A stretch of 21,804 nt of DNA, from the NCBI GenBank assembly GCA_029934915.1, contig JAOZLI010000008.1:1-21804 (forward strand), read 5' to 3'. Of the stretch, positions 9,301 through 15,690 are shown in pieces. The position numbers were made by a program, and so were the translations under genes. Below the pieces are notes generated by a model. It searched no databases. It saw only the letters and a list, made by a program, of their open reading frames with translations, and was not told the origin of the DNA. The stretch comes from Desulfocapsa sp. (GTDB lineage Bacteria; Desulfobacterota; Desulfobulbia; Desulfobulbales; Desulfocapsaceae). Each line of letters starts with the position of its first letter. Within the stretch, counting starts at the first letter, position 1.

Positions 9301-9851
9301 AAATCGAAACGACATTCGGCAAAGGTTCCAGAATACGAATCAAAATCCCACTGACCATGGCCATTATTCAGGCCCTGATGGTTCGCGTGGGTGAAGAAAA
9401 ATTCACTATCCCATTGACCTCTGTGGAAGAAACCCTGCGAATTTTCCAACAGGACATTTCTGAAATTGAAGGTGTTGATGTTATCTATATCCGTGATACC
9501 ACAATGCCTATTTTCAGGCTTTCGAAAATGTTCAGCATACAGGACGCCAATCAGGATAGAGACAAATTATTTGTGGTGGTGGTCAGTACCGGATCATCCG
9601 AAATTGGCCTGGTGGTAGATGAACTCCTGGGCCAGGAAGAAGTTGTTATCAAACCCCTTGCCGACTATTTACGGACAGACAGCGGGTTCTCAGGTGCCAC
9701 AATTCTTGGTACTGGAGGTATCTCACTGATCCTCGACATTCCCGAACTGGTGGAAATGAGCAATGCGAATCAGGTCAGAAGGCAACAAAAGCTTTCCCAC
9801 GGACGCCGTGTGGTCGACCATGATGATATGGAACAGCCAGTAGTACATTAA
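6381..9851 (+). CDS. cheA: Chemotaxis histidine kinase CheA with pseudo-Hpt array
   Basis: This 1156-residue CheA is much longer than the ~650 usual for the family. In order: a canonical Hpt (1-105) with phospho-His46 in SMHTIKGAA; three tandem Hpt-like repeats (about 155-265, 332-440, 484-592) that lack the His; an acidic then Pro/Lys/Ala-rich linker (about 595-722); the dimerisation helices (724-800, starting SMRVDTDKIDFLMNQVGELV); the ATPase with N-box HILRNAVDHGIE (857-868), G1 DDGRGID and G2 GRGVGMD; and a C-terminal CheW-like P5 domain (about 990-1125). No P2 CheY-docking domain is evident. It should autophosphorylate on His46 and pass phosphate to the receivers encoded nearby. AAGG lies eight bases before the ATG. 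The gene is 14 bp after the HAMP gene. Confidence 0.96.
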   Translation: MADLSMLPDFIDEAVEHLEELESSLLRLETQREDADVLNDIFRSMHTIKGAAQFVGIERISELSHKLENLLDNIRQGKQELDEPCIDLLIAGKDRISQLVTELEKSQVEETEIDDLLQRIDNDVEPGSEAIVEMAVPTEIAHQSCSLQADAQEEEHDEELYNIFLEQLQEKIPFLQSQIDTLATTTAKQDILTHCGNGIKNLLSSANYMGYERLNQHYKEWQIKIEDVLTQLSADQQPDLSFMQSFLDEIITVYPQAMENITVSTEDGITDALDSLFSDTPEETPQASSTDAGADLESALNSAFIDNFGESSEEVTESSTPPAELENEALAEEYDEELLEIFMTQLQEKIPFLQSQITEIATTTDKEEVLDHCTKAITSLQSSANYMGYEKLNSHYVHWLNALEQARGQLRSGQHLDIGFMQAFIDTINKTYPQDTENIVQPADDSDDLDAALESVLSDGFSGSLGEIEEKSKPELLENETLAEEYDEELLSIFINQLQENIPLLQSQIAKLATSANKQEVLSHCHETIKSLYSSANYMGYGKLSNHYNIWKEELKTAVTGLQNGQEPDLAFMQNRIDEVVTAYPQAIETVTQVTASDPDDEFEDITETIGSMLSVRPPEDPVKEAQTKENPEDITMLPERQTEEDDEALFSKLSNALEASLNQEENIPLTPMHGVIEEMVTPKKVEPKPSTPKSASAAEPEKTKPQQQVQPAEKKAPAKIKQSMRVDTDKIDFLMNQVGELVVSRAYFAQLFAEMRGLQQHLLDNLNLTKSELKPLNEFAFRLGEAGVALGRVSNELQEGVMKVRMLPIDHLFKRFPRLIRDLVHKSDKKVDLKTRGEETELDKMVVEEISDPLIHILRNAVDHGIESAEERIRQGKPETGTITLEAYHESDHIVIDVTDDGRGIDFKRIKDKALAKGLYSASELNRMTESEVKHLIMQPGFSTAEKTTKTSGRGVGMDVVKKNIEKLNGSIEIETTFGKGSRIRIKIPLTMAIIQALMVRVGEEKFTIPLTSVEETLRIFQQDISEIEGVDVIYIRDTTMPIFRLSKMFSIQDANQDRDKLFVVVVSTGSSEIGLVVDELLGQEEVVIKPLADYLRTDSGFSGATILGTGGISLILDIPELVEMSNANQVRRQQKLSHGRRVVDHDDMEQPVVH
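6843..8156 (+). repeat. Three tandem Hpt-like protein repeats inside cheA
   Basis: The repeats cover CheA residues about 155-265, 332-440 and 484-592. Each begins DEEL-xx-IF, contains QLQE-x-IP-x-LQSQI, a conserved HC, then SSANYMGY-x-KL/RL and HYxxW, and ends near YPQ. Aligning the invariant Gly of NYMG with Gly56 of the true Hpt puts the phosphorylatable His at residues 200, 378 and 530. Those positions are Lys, Thr and Lys, and the KGxA motif is replaced by xSSA. The units are clearly homologous to each other but separated by divergent acidic linkers, so they arose by old internal duplication. They probably serve as scaffold or docking modules. Confidence 0.8.
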
Positions 9852-9876
9852 AACGAAAAGAATTGTTTTAGTCTGC

Positions 9877-9952
9877 GTAGGTTGTGGTTGAGTATTGCGA
9901 AACCCAACGTTTGCATCAATGTTGGGTTTCGCTACACTCAACCACAACCTAC
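9877..9952. repeat. 76-bp hairpin between cheA and the CheB-like gene
   Basis: The outer arms GTAGGTTGTGGTTGAG (9877-9892) and 9937-9952 are perfect 16-bp reverse complements. The inner arms GCGAAACCCAAC (9897-9908) and GTTGGGTTTCGC (9921-9932) are perfect 12-bp reverse complements. A short mismatched 4/4 internal loop separates them, and the loop at the tip is about 12 nt. There is no run of T after it. It is probably a dispersed palindromic repeat, and as RNA it would be a stable structure that could limit readthrough or protect the upstream cheA message. Confidence 0.8.
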
Positions 9953-10022
9953 AATACCCATTGGAATCTATGGGAAAAGTTACATTTAAAACTCACAACA
10001 AAGTTAGAGATGGTATAGTATC

Positions 10023-11060
10023 ATGGATGAAAAATTTAACGTTTTAGTTGTCGATGATGCCTCTTTCATGACCAAGGCAATCAGTGAAATTCTGGAAGCT
10101 GACCCTGATGTTACTGTGGTTGGAGTTGCCAGGAATGGGCAGGAGGGGCTGGAACAGATAAAACGATTACGTCCCGATGTCATCACGCTGGATATTGATA
10201 TGCCGATCATGAATGGTATTGAGGCAATTCGCCATATCATGATCGAATCTCCTGTTCCCATTGTTGTGCTCAGCTCTCTCTTTGGTGACGGTTCCATTAC
10301 CTTTGAAGCTCTGCGCCTGGGAGTTGTTGATTTTGTAGCGAAACCATCCGGCGCCATCTCCAAAGATATTCACGTTGCCAAACAACAGATTCTTGATCGT
10401 ATAAAACTGGCAACATCCGTAAATCTTGAAAATGTTCGCAGGGTACGAGTGAATGAACAGAATGTTCGGGAAACACTGGAAGACCGGTACGGCTTTCAAC
10501 CCCTTGAGTATCTTGTTGCCATGGGTACCTCACTCAGCGGCCCCAACACCTTTATTCGTTTAATGACTCAACTTTCTCCTGCAATGCCGGCTGCTGCTGT
10601 GGTTGTACTGGAAATAAACTCGCAAATACTCCCGGCTTTTGTAGAAAAATTCAATGATTTCGTTCCCTGGAAGGTTGAGGTTGCGTGTCAAGATACGGTT
10701 ATAGAACAGGGGGTTTGCTATATTCATTCCAACGAGGCGGCTCTCACGATTCAACCCAACGACAGCGGAGAACCTGCCTTTAATATCGCAGGCCCTGTGG
10801 AAAGACCTCTGGACACATTTTTCAGCTCAGTAGCTGATGTCTTTAAGCAGCAGGCAATTGGTATAATGCTTACAGGATATGGCGACGATGGAGCGAATGG
10901 TTTTGCCGCAATTCAGCAAAAATCAGGAGTGACCATTGCCCAGAGTATAGAAACATGTGTCTATCCAAATCTGACAGATAACGCCATCAAATGCCAAACT
11001 GTAGATCAAATTGTGGAGGAGAGTAAATTGGCGGAAGCCATTGAAAATATCATTTCCTGA
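10023..11060 (+). CDS. CheB-like regulator, REC plus methylesterase domain lacking catalytic His
   Basis: This 345-residue protein has the standard CheB layout. The receiver (1-125) has D11/D12, phospho-acceptor D57 (ITLDIDMP), Ser84 and Lys107. A linker and a CheB methylesterase-like domain (about 160-345) follow. The catalytic Ser is present (S170 in AMGTSLSGP) and so is the catalytic Asp (D289 in GYGDDG). The catalytic His, found in the usual QHMP motif, is Glu197 (VVLEINSQ). The normally conserved MPREA segment near the end is also lost (PNLTDNA). CheB removes methyl groups from MCPs; with Glu for His, activity is doubtful. It may bind receptors without hydrolysis or use another chemistry. 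No strong ribosome-binding site is visible. It follows cheA after a hairpin. Confidence 0.9.
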   Translation: MDEKFNVLVVDDASFMTKAISEILEADPDVTVVGVARNGQEGLEQIKRLRPDVITLDIDMPIMNGIEAIRHIMIESPVPIVVLSSLFGDGSITFEALRLGVVDFVAKPSGAISKDIHVAKQQILDRIKLATSVNLENVRRVRVNEQNVRETLEDRYGFQPLEYLVAMGTSLSGPNTFIRLMTQLSPAMPAAAVVVLEINSQILPAFVEKFNDFVPWKVEVACQDTVIEQGVCYIHSNEAALTIQPNDSGEPAFNIAGPVERPLDTFFSSVADVFKQQAIGIMLTGYGDDGANGFAAIQQKSGVTIAQSIETCVYPNLTDNAIKCQTVDQIVEESKLAEAIENIIS

Positions 11061-11242
11061 TATCTGTTCAGGTTGTTAGCATTTTAGGCTGTAGGCTATT
11101 AGCAAATACGCACAAATAGTCCAACAGCACCTGGATGGCCTGACTCAGTTGTAGAGAGCGCATTTATGCGTAAAAAAGCGTTTTTCCTAACAGTCTAAAT
11201 ATCTTCGGCCTATTATGCTGAATAGTTACTTAGAGCCTTATT

Positions 11243-12160
11243 ATGATAATAACTTGCGACAAATGTAAAACCAGATACAAGCTGGCAGATACGATTACAG
11301 ACAAGGATGCCTTTAAGGTTCGATGTCAAAAATGTAATCATAGCTTTATGGCCTACAAATCCGTCCCGGAAGAACAATCCCTGCTGTTACAGGAAGAAAT
11401 AACACCTGATCACAATAAAATCATAGCCATCAGTAATCAAAAAGGCGGCGTTGCCAAAACCTCCACCTGTTTAAATCTTGGAATGGCACTGGCACAAATG
11501 AACAAGAAAGTACTACTGGTCGATTTTGATGTGCAGGCAAACCTGACTATTTTACTGGGGTTTCGAAAAACAGAATCGTTTTATGAAATTCTGGAAAAAA
11601 ACACAAAGGATATCAGCAGTTCCATACAAAAGACAAGATATCCAAATTTAGACCTTCTCCCCTCCAACAGCAAGATGGCATTGCTGAAAAAAAAATACCT
11701 GAATGTAGATCGCTACGAATACCTGCTGCGGGACAGATTGGATCTGATAAAAAAACAGTATGACCATATCCTGATAGACACCCCGCCCTCCATTGAGTTT
11801 TTCACGTTAAACGCACTTATCGCCTCAAACTTTGTTGTTATCCCCACGACGTGTGAATACCTCTCCATGCACGGTATCGGCCAGATCAATGATATCCTGA
11901 CCATTATTAAAAAAGAAATCAATCAGGATATAAATCATAAAGTTTTGATTACCATGCATAATGCGGATATCACCTCCGAGAAAGTAATGTTCAACAAGAT
12001 ACAGGAAAAGTATAGAGACAACATTTTTAAAACCGCCATTGAAATAGACAATAAAATGCAGGAGTCACATATCGTAAACATGCCTGTTGTTCTATATGCG
12101 AAAGAGAGTAAGTCCGCACAACAATACATAAAACTGGCACAGGAGATTAGCGGAGAATGA
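11243..12160 (+). CDS. Zinc-ribbon ParA/MinD-family ATPase
   Basis: This 305-residue protein fuses an N-terminal zinc ribbon to a ParA-type ATPase. The ribbon (1-40) has Cys5, Cys8, Cys28 and Cys31 in two CxxC pairs and resembles the MJ0042-type finger of deltaproteobacterial proteins. The ATPase starts near residue 58. It has the deviant Walker A KGGVAKTS (67-74), including the signature Lys67, the A' motif LLVDFDVQAN (D94, D96) and Walker B HILIDTPPS (D179). ParA relatives position cargo, including chemosensory arrays (ParC) in other bacteria. No parB or replication genes are nearby, so cargo positioning of the array or transporter is a reasonable inference. The ATP-binding residues look intact. 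Its stop overlaps the permease start by 4 bp, so it leads the transport operon. Confidence 0.88.
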   Translation: MIITCDKCKTRYKLADTITDKDAFKVRCQKCNHSFMAYKSVPEEQSLLLQEEITPDHNKIIAISNQKGGVAKTSTCLNLGMALAQMNKKVLLVDFDVQANLTILLGFRKTESFYEILEKNTKDISSSIQKTRYPNLDLLPSNSKMALLKKKYLNVDRYEYLLRDRLDLIKKQYDHILIDTPPSIEFFTLNALIASNFVVIPTTCEYLSMHGIGQINDILTIIKKEINQDINHKVLITMHNADITSEKVMFNKIQEKYRDNIFKTAIEIDNKMQESHIVNMPVVLYAKESKSAQQYIKLAQEISGE

Positions 12161-12924
12161 TGCCATGCGCAAAACCAATTCTTACCCCTCTACTCTCCTT
12201 TATCATTTGTATTCTGCTCTGGGAGCTCACGGTACGATATAGCGGTTGGGACAAAAACATCTTTCCTGACCCGCTCACGGTTTTGATCAGCATGGGAGAG
12301 CTTATTCGCAGCGGTTGCCTCCTCAAGCATACGGTGGCCAGCCTCTTTCGGGTAACAGCCGGGTTTTATCTGGCGGCAATACTAGGTATTCCACTGGGAA
12401 TTTTTTTAGGTAGAAATTATACAGCTGCTCTGTTTTTCAATCCCATTATTAATTTTCTGCGTCCCATATCTCCACTGGCCTGGATCCCCTTGGCCATGCT
12501 CTGGTTTGGTATCGGCGATCAGCCTGCAATCTTTCTGATATTTCTCTCCAGTTTTTTCCCCATCGTGGTGGCAACAACGGTTGCGGTACAATCCATCAAT
12601 CCGACCTATTTTTATGTAGCTGCCAACTTTGATTTCAATAAATATGAAGTGCTCAGTAAAATTGTGATTCCTGCAATCATTCCTTCCATCGTAACTTCCC
12701 TTCGCCTGACGGTCACCATCGCCTGGATTGTGGTGGTGGCAGCTGAAATGATAGCGGTACAATCGGGACTTGGTTACCTAATTCTTGATTCCCGTAATGG
12801 CTTACGCATGGATTATGTTATGGATGCAATGATTGTCATCGGTCTTATAGGATTATTCCTCGATTATATCATGCGGAGGTTGAGTAACATCGAATCTACA
12901 GTCTGGGCAACAGTGGAACGATAG
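12157..12924 (+). CDS. ABC transporter permease, SsuC/TauC/NrtB family
   Basis: This 255-residue integral membrane protein has about six hydrophobic segments. It carries the cytoplasmic coupling loop of binding-protein-dependent permeases (FNKYEVLSKIVIPAIIPSI, near residues 165-183) and the family hallmark AAEMIAVQSGLGYLI. This family moves sulfonates, taurine, nitrate, bicarbonate or pyrimidine precursors, and the substrate cannot be chosen from sequence. It overlaps the ParA stop by 4 bp (ATGA) and is followed after 10 bp by its ATPase. An ATG directly after the first codon is an alternative start. Length and organisation are normal. Confidence 0.92.
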   Translation: MMPCAKPILTPLLSFIICILLWELTVRYSGWDKNIFPDPLTVLISMGELIRSGCLLKHTVASLFRVTAGFYLAAILGIPLGIFLGRNYTAALFFNPIINFLRPISPLAWIPLAMLWFGIGDQPAIFLIFLSSFFPIVVATTVAVQSINPTYFYVAANFDFNKYEVLSKIVIPAIIPSIVTSLRLTVTIAWIVVVAAEMIAVQSGLGYLILDSRNGLRMDYVMDAMIVIGLIGLFLDYIMRRLSNIESTVWATVER

Positions 12925-12934
12925 CATTCTGAAC

Positions 12935-13729
12935 ATGGGAAATATTCTTGTAAAGCAAATAAGTAAAGAGTTTTGTAACAGGCGGCACGTCAACCGGGAC
13001 AATGATCATCTCTGTCCGCATGGTGATGTCATTCCTGTCCTGAACAAAATAGATCTTGAAATCAAGGAAGGGGAGATGGCTTGCCTGCTGGGACCTTCCG
13101 GATGCGGCAAATCCACCCTTCTTCGCATTATTGCCGGATTTGATAAACAGACTTCGGGATCGCTGACTATTAACGGCAAAGCAGTTGACGGACCCAGTTC
13201 AAATAATATTTTTGTTTTTCAACACAGTGGCCTCCTGCCATGGATGACGGTCTGGCAAAATGTAGAACTGGGACTGCGCCATATAAAGAACCCTGAAGGA
13301 AAAAACCATGTAATATTGGAATATATCCAGATGGTTGAGCTCGACGGTTTCGAACACCATTACCCCTATCAACTTTCAGGTGGAATGCAGCGCCGTGCGG
13401 AACTCGCCAGGGCCCTGGCCGTTAATCCTGATATCCTGATCATGGATGAGCCATTTTCCGGACTCGACTTCCTCACCCACATGAAAATGCGGGAAGAAGT
13501 GGTCAATATGCACCAGTTTCTGGAAAAAACCATATTAATGGTCACCCACGATATTGACGATGCCCTTATCATGGGAGACAGAGTTGTGGTTTTCAGCAAT
13601 CGACCTTCTGAGATTAAAGTAAATCGCCGCCTTGATTTCTCCCACCCCCGAATTTTCGAGAAAAACCCTGAATTGCAGGACATTAGAGACGAGTTATTCC
13701 TGATGCTAGGTGTCAGCTACGGTGTATAG
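12935..13729 (+). CDS. ABC transporter ATP-binding protein, SsuB/TauB/NrtD family
   Basis: This 264-residue cytoplasmic ATPase energises the neighbouring permease. All motifs are present: Walker A GPSGCGKST (53-61), Q-loop Gln96 (VFQHSGLLPW), signature LSGGMQRR (147-154), Walker B ILIMDEP with Glu172, and switch His205 (VTHD). The LLPWMTVWQNV stretch after the Q-loop is typical of the nitrate/sulfonate/taurine group. One oddity is a Cys/His-rich insertion between the first strands (C14, H18, H25, C27, H29), not usual in the family and possibly metal-binding. The 3' end overlaps the binding-protein gene by 20 bp, or by 8 bp if the later GTG is used. Confidence 0.93.
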   Translation: MGNILVKQISKEFCNRRHVNRDNDHLCPHGDVIPVLNKIDLEIKEGEMACLLGPSGCGKSTLLRIIAGFDKQTSGSLTINGKAVDGPSSNNIFVFQHSGLLPWMTVWQNVELGLRHIKNPEGKNHVILEYIQMVELDGFEHHYPYQLSGGMQRRAELARALAVNPDILIMDEPFSGLDFLTHMKMREEVVNMHQFLEKTILMVTHDIDDALIMGDRVVVFSNRPSEIKVNRRLDFSHPRIFEKNPELQDIRDELFLMLGVSYGV

Positions 13730-14753
13730 ATTAATAAAAGCCATCCCCCCTGTCTGGCGTACCCTTGCAGGCTCTGCAGCTTGGCTGCTGCTAATATCTG
13801 TACTGCATTTCTGGCTCAACGGTGAACATGATTCCAGAAAAGTCGTATCCATGGGCTACATGCCGGTTATTACCAACCTGGCAGCCCCACTGTTAGATCA
13901 TGCCAGCAAAAAGAATGAAGATATTTATTTTAAGGCGCTAAAGTTCAGTTCATTTGCAGAAATGGCAGAAGCCCTGCGACATGATGAAATAGAGGCAGCC
14001 TTTATTATTGCGCCCCTGGCGATTGCGCTGCATCAACAAAACGAAGATATAAAGATTGTCTATATTGGCAATCGGCATGAAAGTACCTTCGTCGCCAGAA
14101 AAGAGTTAAATATACAATCATTCAATGAACTGTCCGGTAAAACCATTGCCGTTCCCATGCGTTATTCAGGGCACAATATAGCCATTCAAAAATTGATGGA
14201 AGAAAGCGGACTCAATGGACAGATTAAAGTGGTGGAATTAAACCCACCGGACATGGCTTCGGCTCTGATGGCCGGTTCCCTTGATGGGTATTTTGTAGGA
14301 GAGCCCTTTGCTGCCCAAACGCTGAAAAATGGAACAGCAAGCCTTGTTTTTCACGTTGAAGATGTCTGGGACTCCTTTATCTGCAACCTTGTCCTCGTCA
14401 AGCAGCAACTGATAGAAGATGAACCCGAAACCGTCAGAATGCTCGTTGAAGGGGCAATACGATCCGGCTTCTGGGCAAGGTCTCACCCCCGCCAGGCAGC
14501 AGAGATTGCCGCTGCCTACTGGAATCAGTCCGTTGATCTGGTGGAGTACGCCCTGACACAGCCTGCTGGCCGTATTGTCTACGACCAGTATATGCCCAAA
14601 GAGGAAGAGATCCAGCAACTGGCTGACCTGATGGAACATTTCAATTTAACAAAAACTAATACTATCCAAGGTTTGGTAGATGATCAGTTTACCAGATCAA
14701 TGAGTACAAGTACTGTTGACAACCTTGAAGAGATTTTCAAAAACAATGAATAA
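13710..14753 (+). CDS. Membrane-anchored ABC substrate-binding protein, NrtA/SsuA-like
   Basis: This ~347-residue type-2 binding protein of the NMT1/NrtA/SsuA group has a basic start and one hydrophobic helix (about 18-36, TLAGSAAWLLLISVLHFWL). No obvious signal-peptidase or lipobox site follows, so it is probably tethered by an uncleaved anchor. The periplasmic part begins VSMGYMPVITNLAAPLL and shows the family pattern: IEAAFIIAPLAIAL, LSGKTIAVPM, DGYFVGEPFAA and a C-terminal helical region. It should deliver substrate to the adjoining permease/ATPase. The start is GTG. The GTG at 13710 gives the longest product, but GTG 13722 has AGGTG nine bases upstream and is as likely. It overlaps the ATPase gene and, at its end, the PilZ gene. 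Confidence 0.88.
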   Translation: MSATVYRLIKAIPPVWRTLAGSAAWLLLISVLHFWLNGEHDSRKVVSMGYMPVITNLAAPLLDHASKKNEDIYFKALKFSSFAEMAEALRHDEIEAAFIIAPLAIALHQQNEDIKIVYIGNRHESTFVARKELNIQSFNELSGKTIAVPMRYSGHNIAIQKLMEESGLNGQIKVVELNPPDMASALMAGSLDGYFVGEPFAAQTLKNGTASLVFHVEDVWDSFICNLVLVKQQLIEDEPETVRMLVEGAIRSGFWARSHPRQAAEIAAAYWNQSVDLVEYALTQPAGRIVYDQYMPKEEEIQQLADLMEHFNLTKTNTIQGLVDDQFTRSMSTSTVDNLEEIFKNNE

Positions 14754-15165
14754 CAGAGCCCAGAACAACAGACGTTTCCCCAGAGTTCCTAAGAGTGTCA
14801 ATATGACTGTCAGGAGGCTGCAATACCCCTTGGCCGATGTTCCAAAGACACCAGCAATTACAAAAAACGTAGCCACCGTGGGAGTCTGTTTTGTCACCAC
14901 AGAACTCTATGAGACCGGTATCCTGTTAAGCCTGGACATTGATCTTCGTGGTTGGCAGCAATATCTGGAAAATGTATTTTCCGTCATCGATGCAGGCACC
15001 ATCACCCGACCGTTAACGGCAATAGCTGAAGTAGTCTGGGTGCAAAATCTCACAAACAACAAAGGCTATAAAGTTGGTGTCAGGTTCCAGGATATTTACG
15101 AAGACGACCTCAAGGCCTTACAAAAATATCTCACCGCAATAATAGAAAAAGACAACATGTTATGA
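14746..15165 (+). CDS. PilZ-domain protein
   Basis: This 139-residue protein has a single PilZ domain, the c-di-GMP receptor family. The RxxxR motif is present (RRFPR, residues 9-13). The second motif, normally D/NxSxxG, reads NVATVG (41-46), with Ala for Ser. The C-terminal strands VVWVQNL and YKVGVRFQDI fit the fold. I chose the ATG at 14746, which overlaps the upstream stop by 8 bp. A TTG at 14716 would add ten residues but has no ribosome-binding site. It lies inside the transport operon and overlaps the following HAMP gene by 4 bp (ATGA), so it is co-translated with membrane signalling parts. c-di-GMP binding is likely but not certain given the altered motif. Confidence 0.82.
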   Translation: MNNRAQNNRRFPRVPKSVNMTVRRLQYPLADVPKTPAITKNVATVGVCFVTTELYETGILLSLDIDLRGWQQYLENVFSVIDAGTITRPLTAIAEVVWVQNLTNNKGYKVGVRFQDIYEDDLKALQKYLTAIIEKDNML

Positions 15166-15677
15166 TTTCTCTTCCCCGCAGCGGACTGCACCGTCAGCTC
15201 ATATTTTACACATTCTTTATTGGAATTGTGTTCCTGACCATGGCCTTTGAGATGACCATTTTTCTAAGGGGAGACCGGGTACAACTTCCTGCAGAAACAA
15301 CAAACCTGATTCTTCTTAAAACAGGGTTGATGCTGGCCATTCTCCTTCTGGCCATTGGCTTGGTGATGTTACTCTTTACAAAGCGTATCATGTTTCCCCT
15401 CGGTCGGATAATTGAAGGAACGGAAGCCATGAGCCAAGGAGATTTCTCCGTTGTACTGCCCGATCAGAGCCGCGATGAACTTGGAGAACTGGCACGACGA
15501 ATCAATGATCTTACAGCCAATCACCAGGAACTCATTCTCCTTACTCAAAATATGAGTGAACAGGCCAAACAGGTTTTGCAGACCGGGGCTGCTGAGACCA
15601 GAACGGAGGATGCTATTAAAATCCTTGTTGAACTGGACGAAACCTTAAGCGAATTCGGCAGGAGTTTTTACTCGTGA
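15162..15677 (+). CDS. Two-helix HAMP-only membrane protein (transport operon)
   Basis: This 171-residue inner-membrane protein has TM1 at about 11-35, a short periplasmic segment, TM2 at about 49-73, HAMP at about 73-125 (MFPLGRIIEGTEAMS to DELGELARRINDL), and a ~45-residue helical tail with no recognised effector. It is the same design as the protein at 5779-6366. The post-HAMP helices also look alike (HQELILL here, VQEILLY there), so the two are probably paralogues. It starts within the PilZ stop codon, suggesting translational coupling. Possible roles are relaying a membrane or transport signal to the PilZ protein or docking on the receptor array; both are inference. Confidence 0.84.
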   Translation: MISLPRSGLHRQLIFYTFFIGIVFLTMAFEMTIFLRGDRVQLPAETTNLILLKTGLMLAILLLAIGLVMLLFTKRIMFPLGRIIEGTEAMSQGDFSVVLPDQSRDELGELARRINDLTANHQELILLTQNMSEQAKQVLQTGAAETRTEDAIKILVELDETLSEFGRSFYS

Positions 15678-15690
15678 GGAATGCGGGCTA

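Noticed and set aside
11140..11200. Possible terminator after the CheB-like gene (CGCATTTATGCG followed by A and T runs)
   Set aside because: The stem is only 4-5 bp and the T-run is separated from it by an A-rich stretch and GCG, so it is too weak to call.
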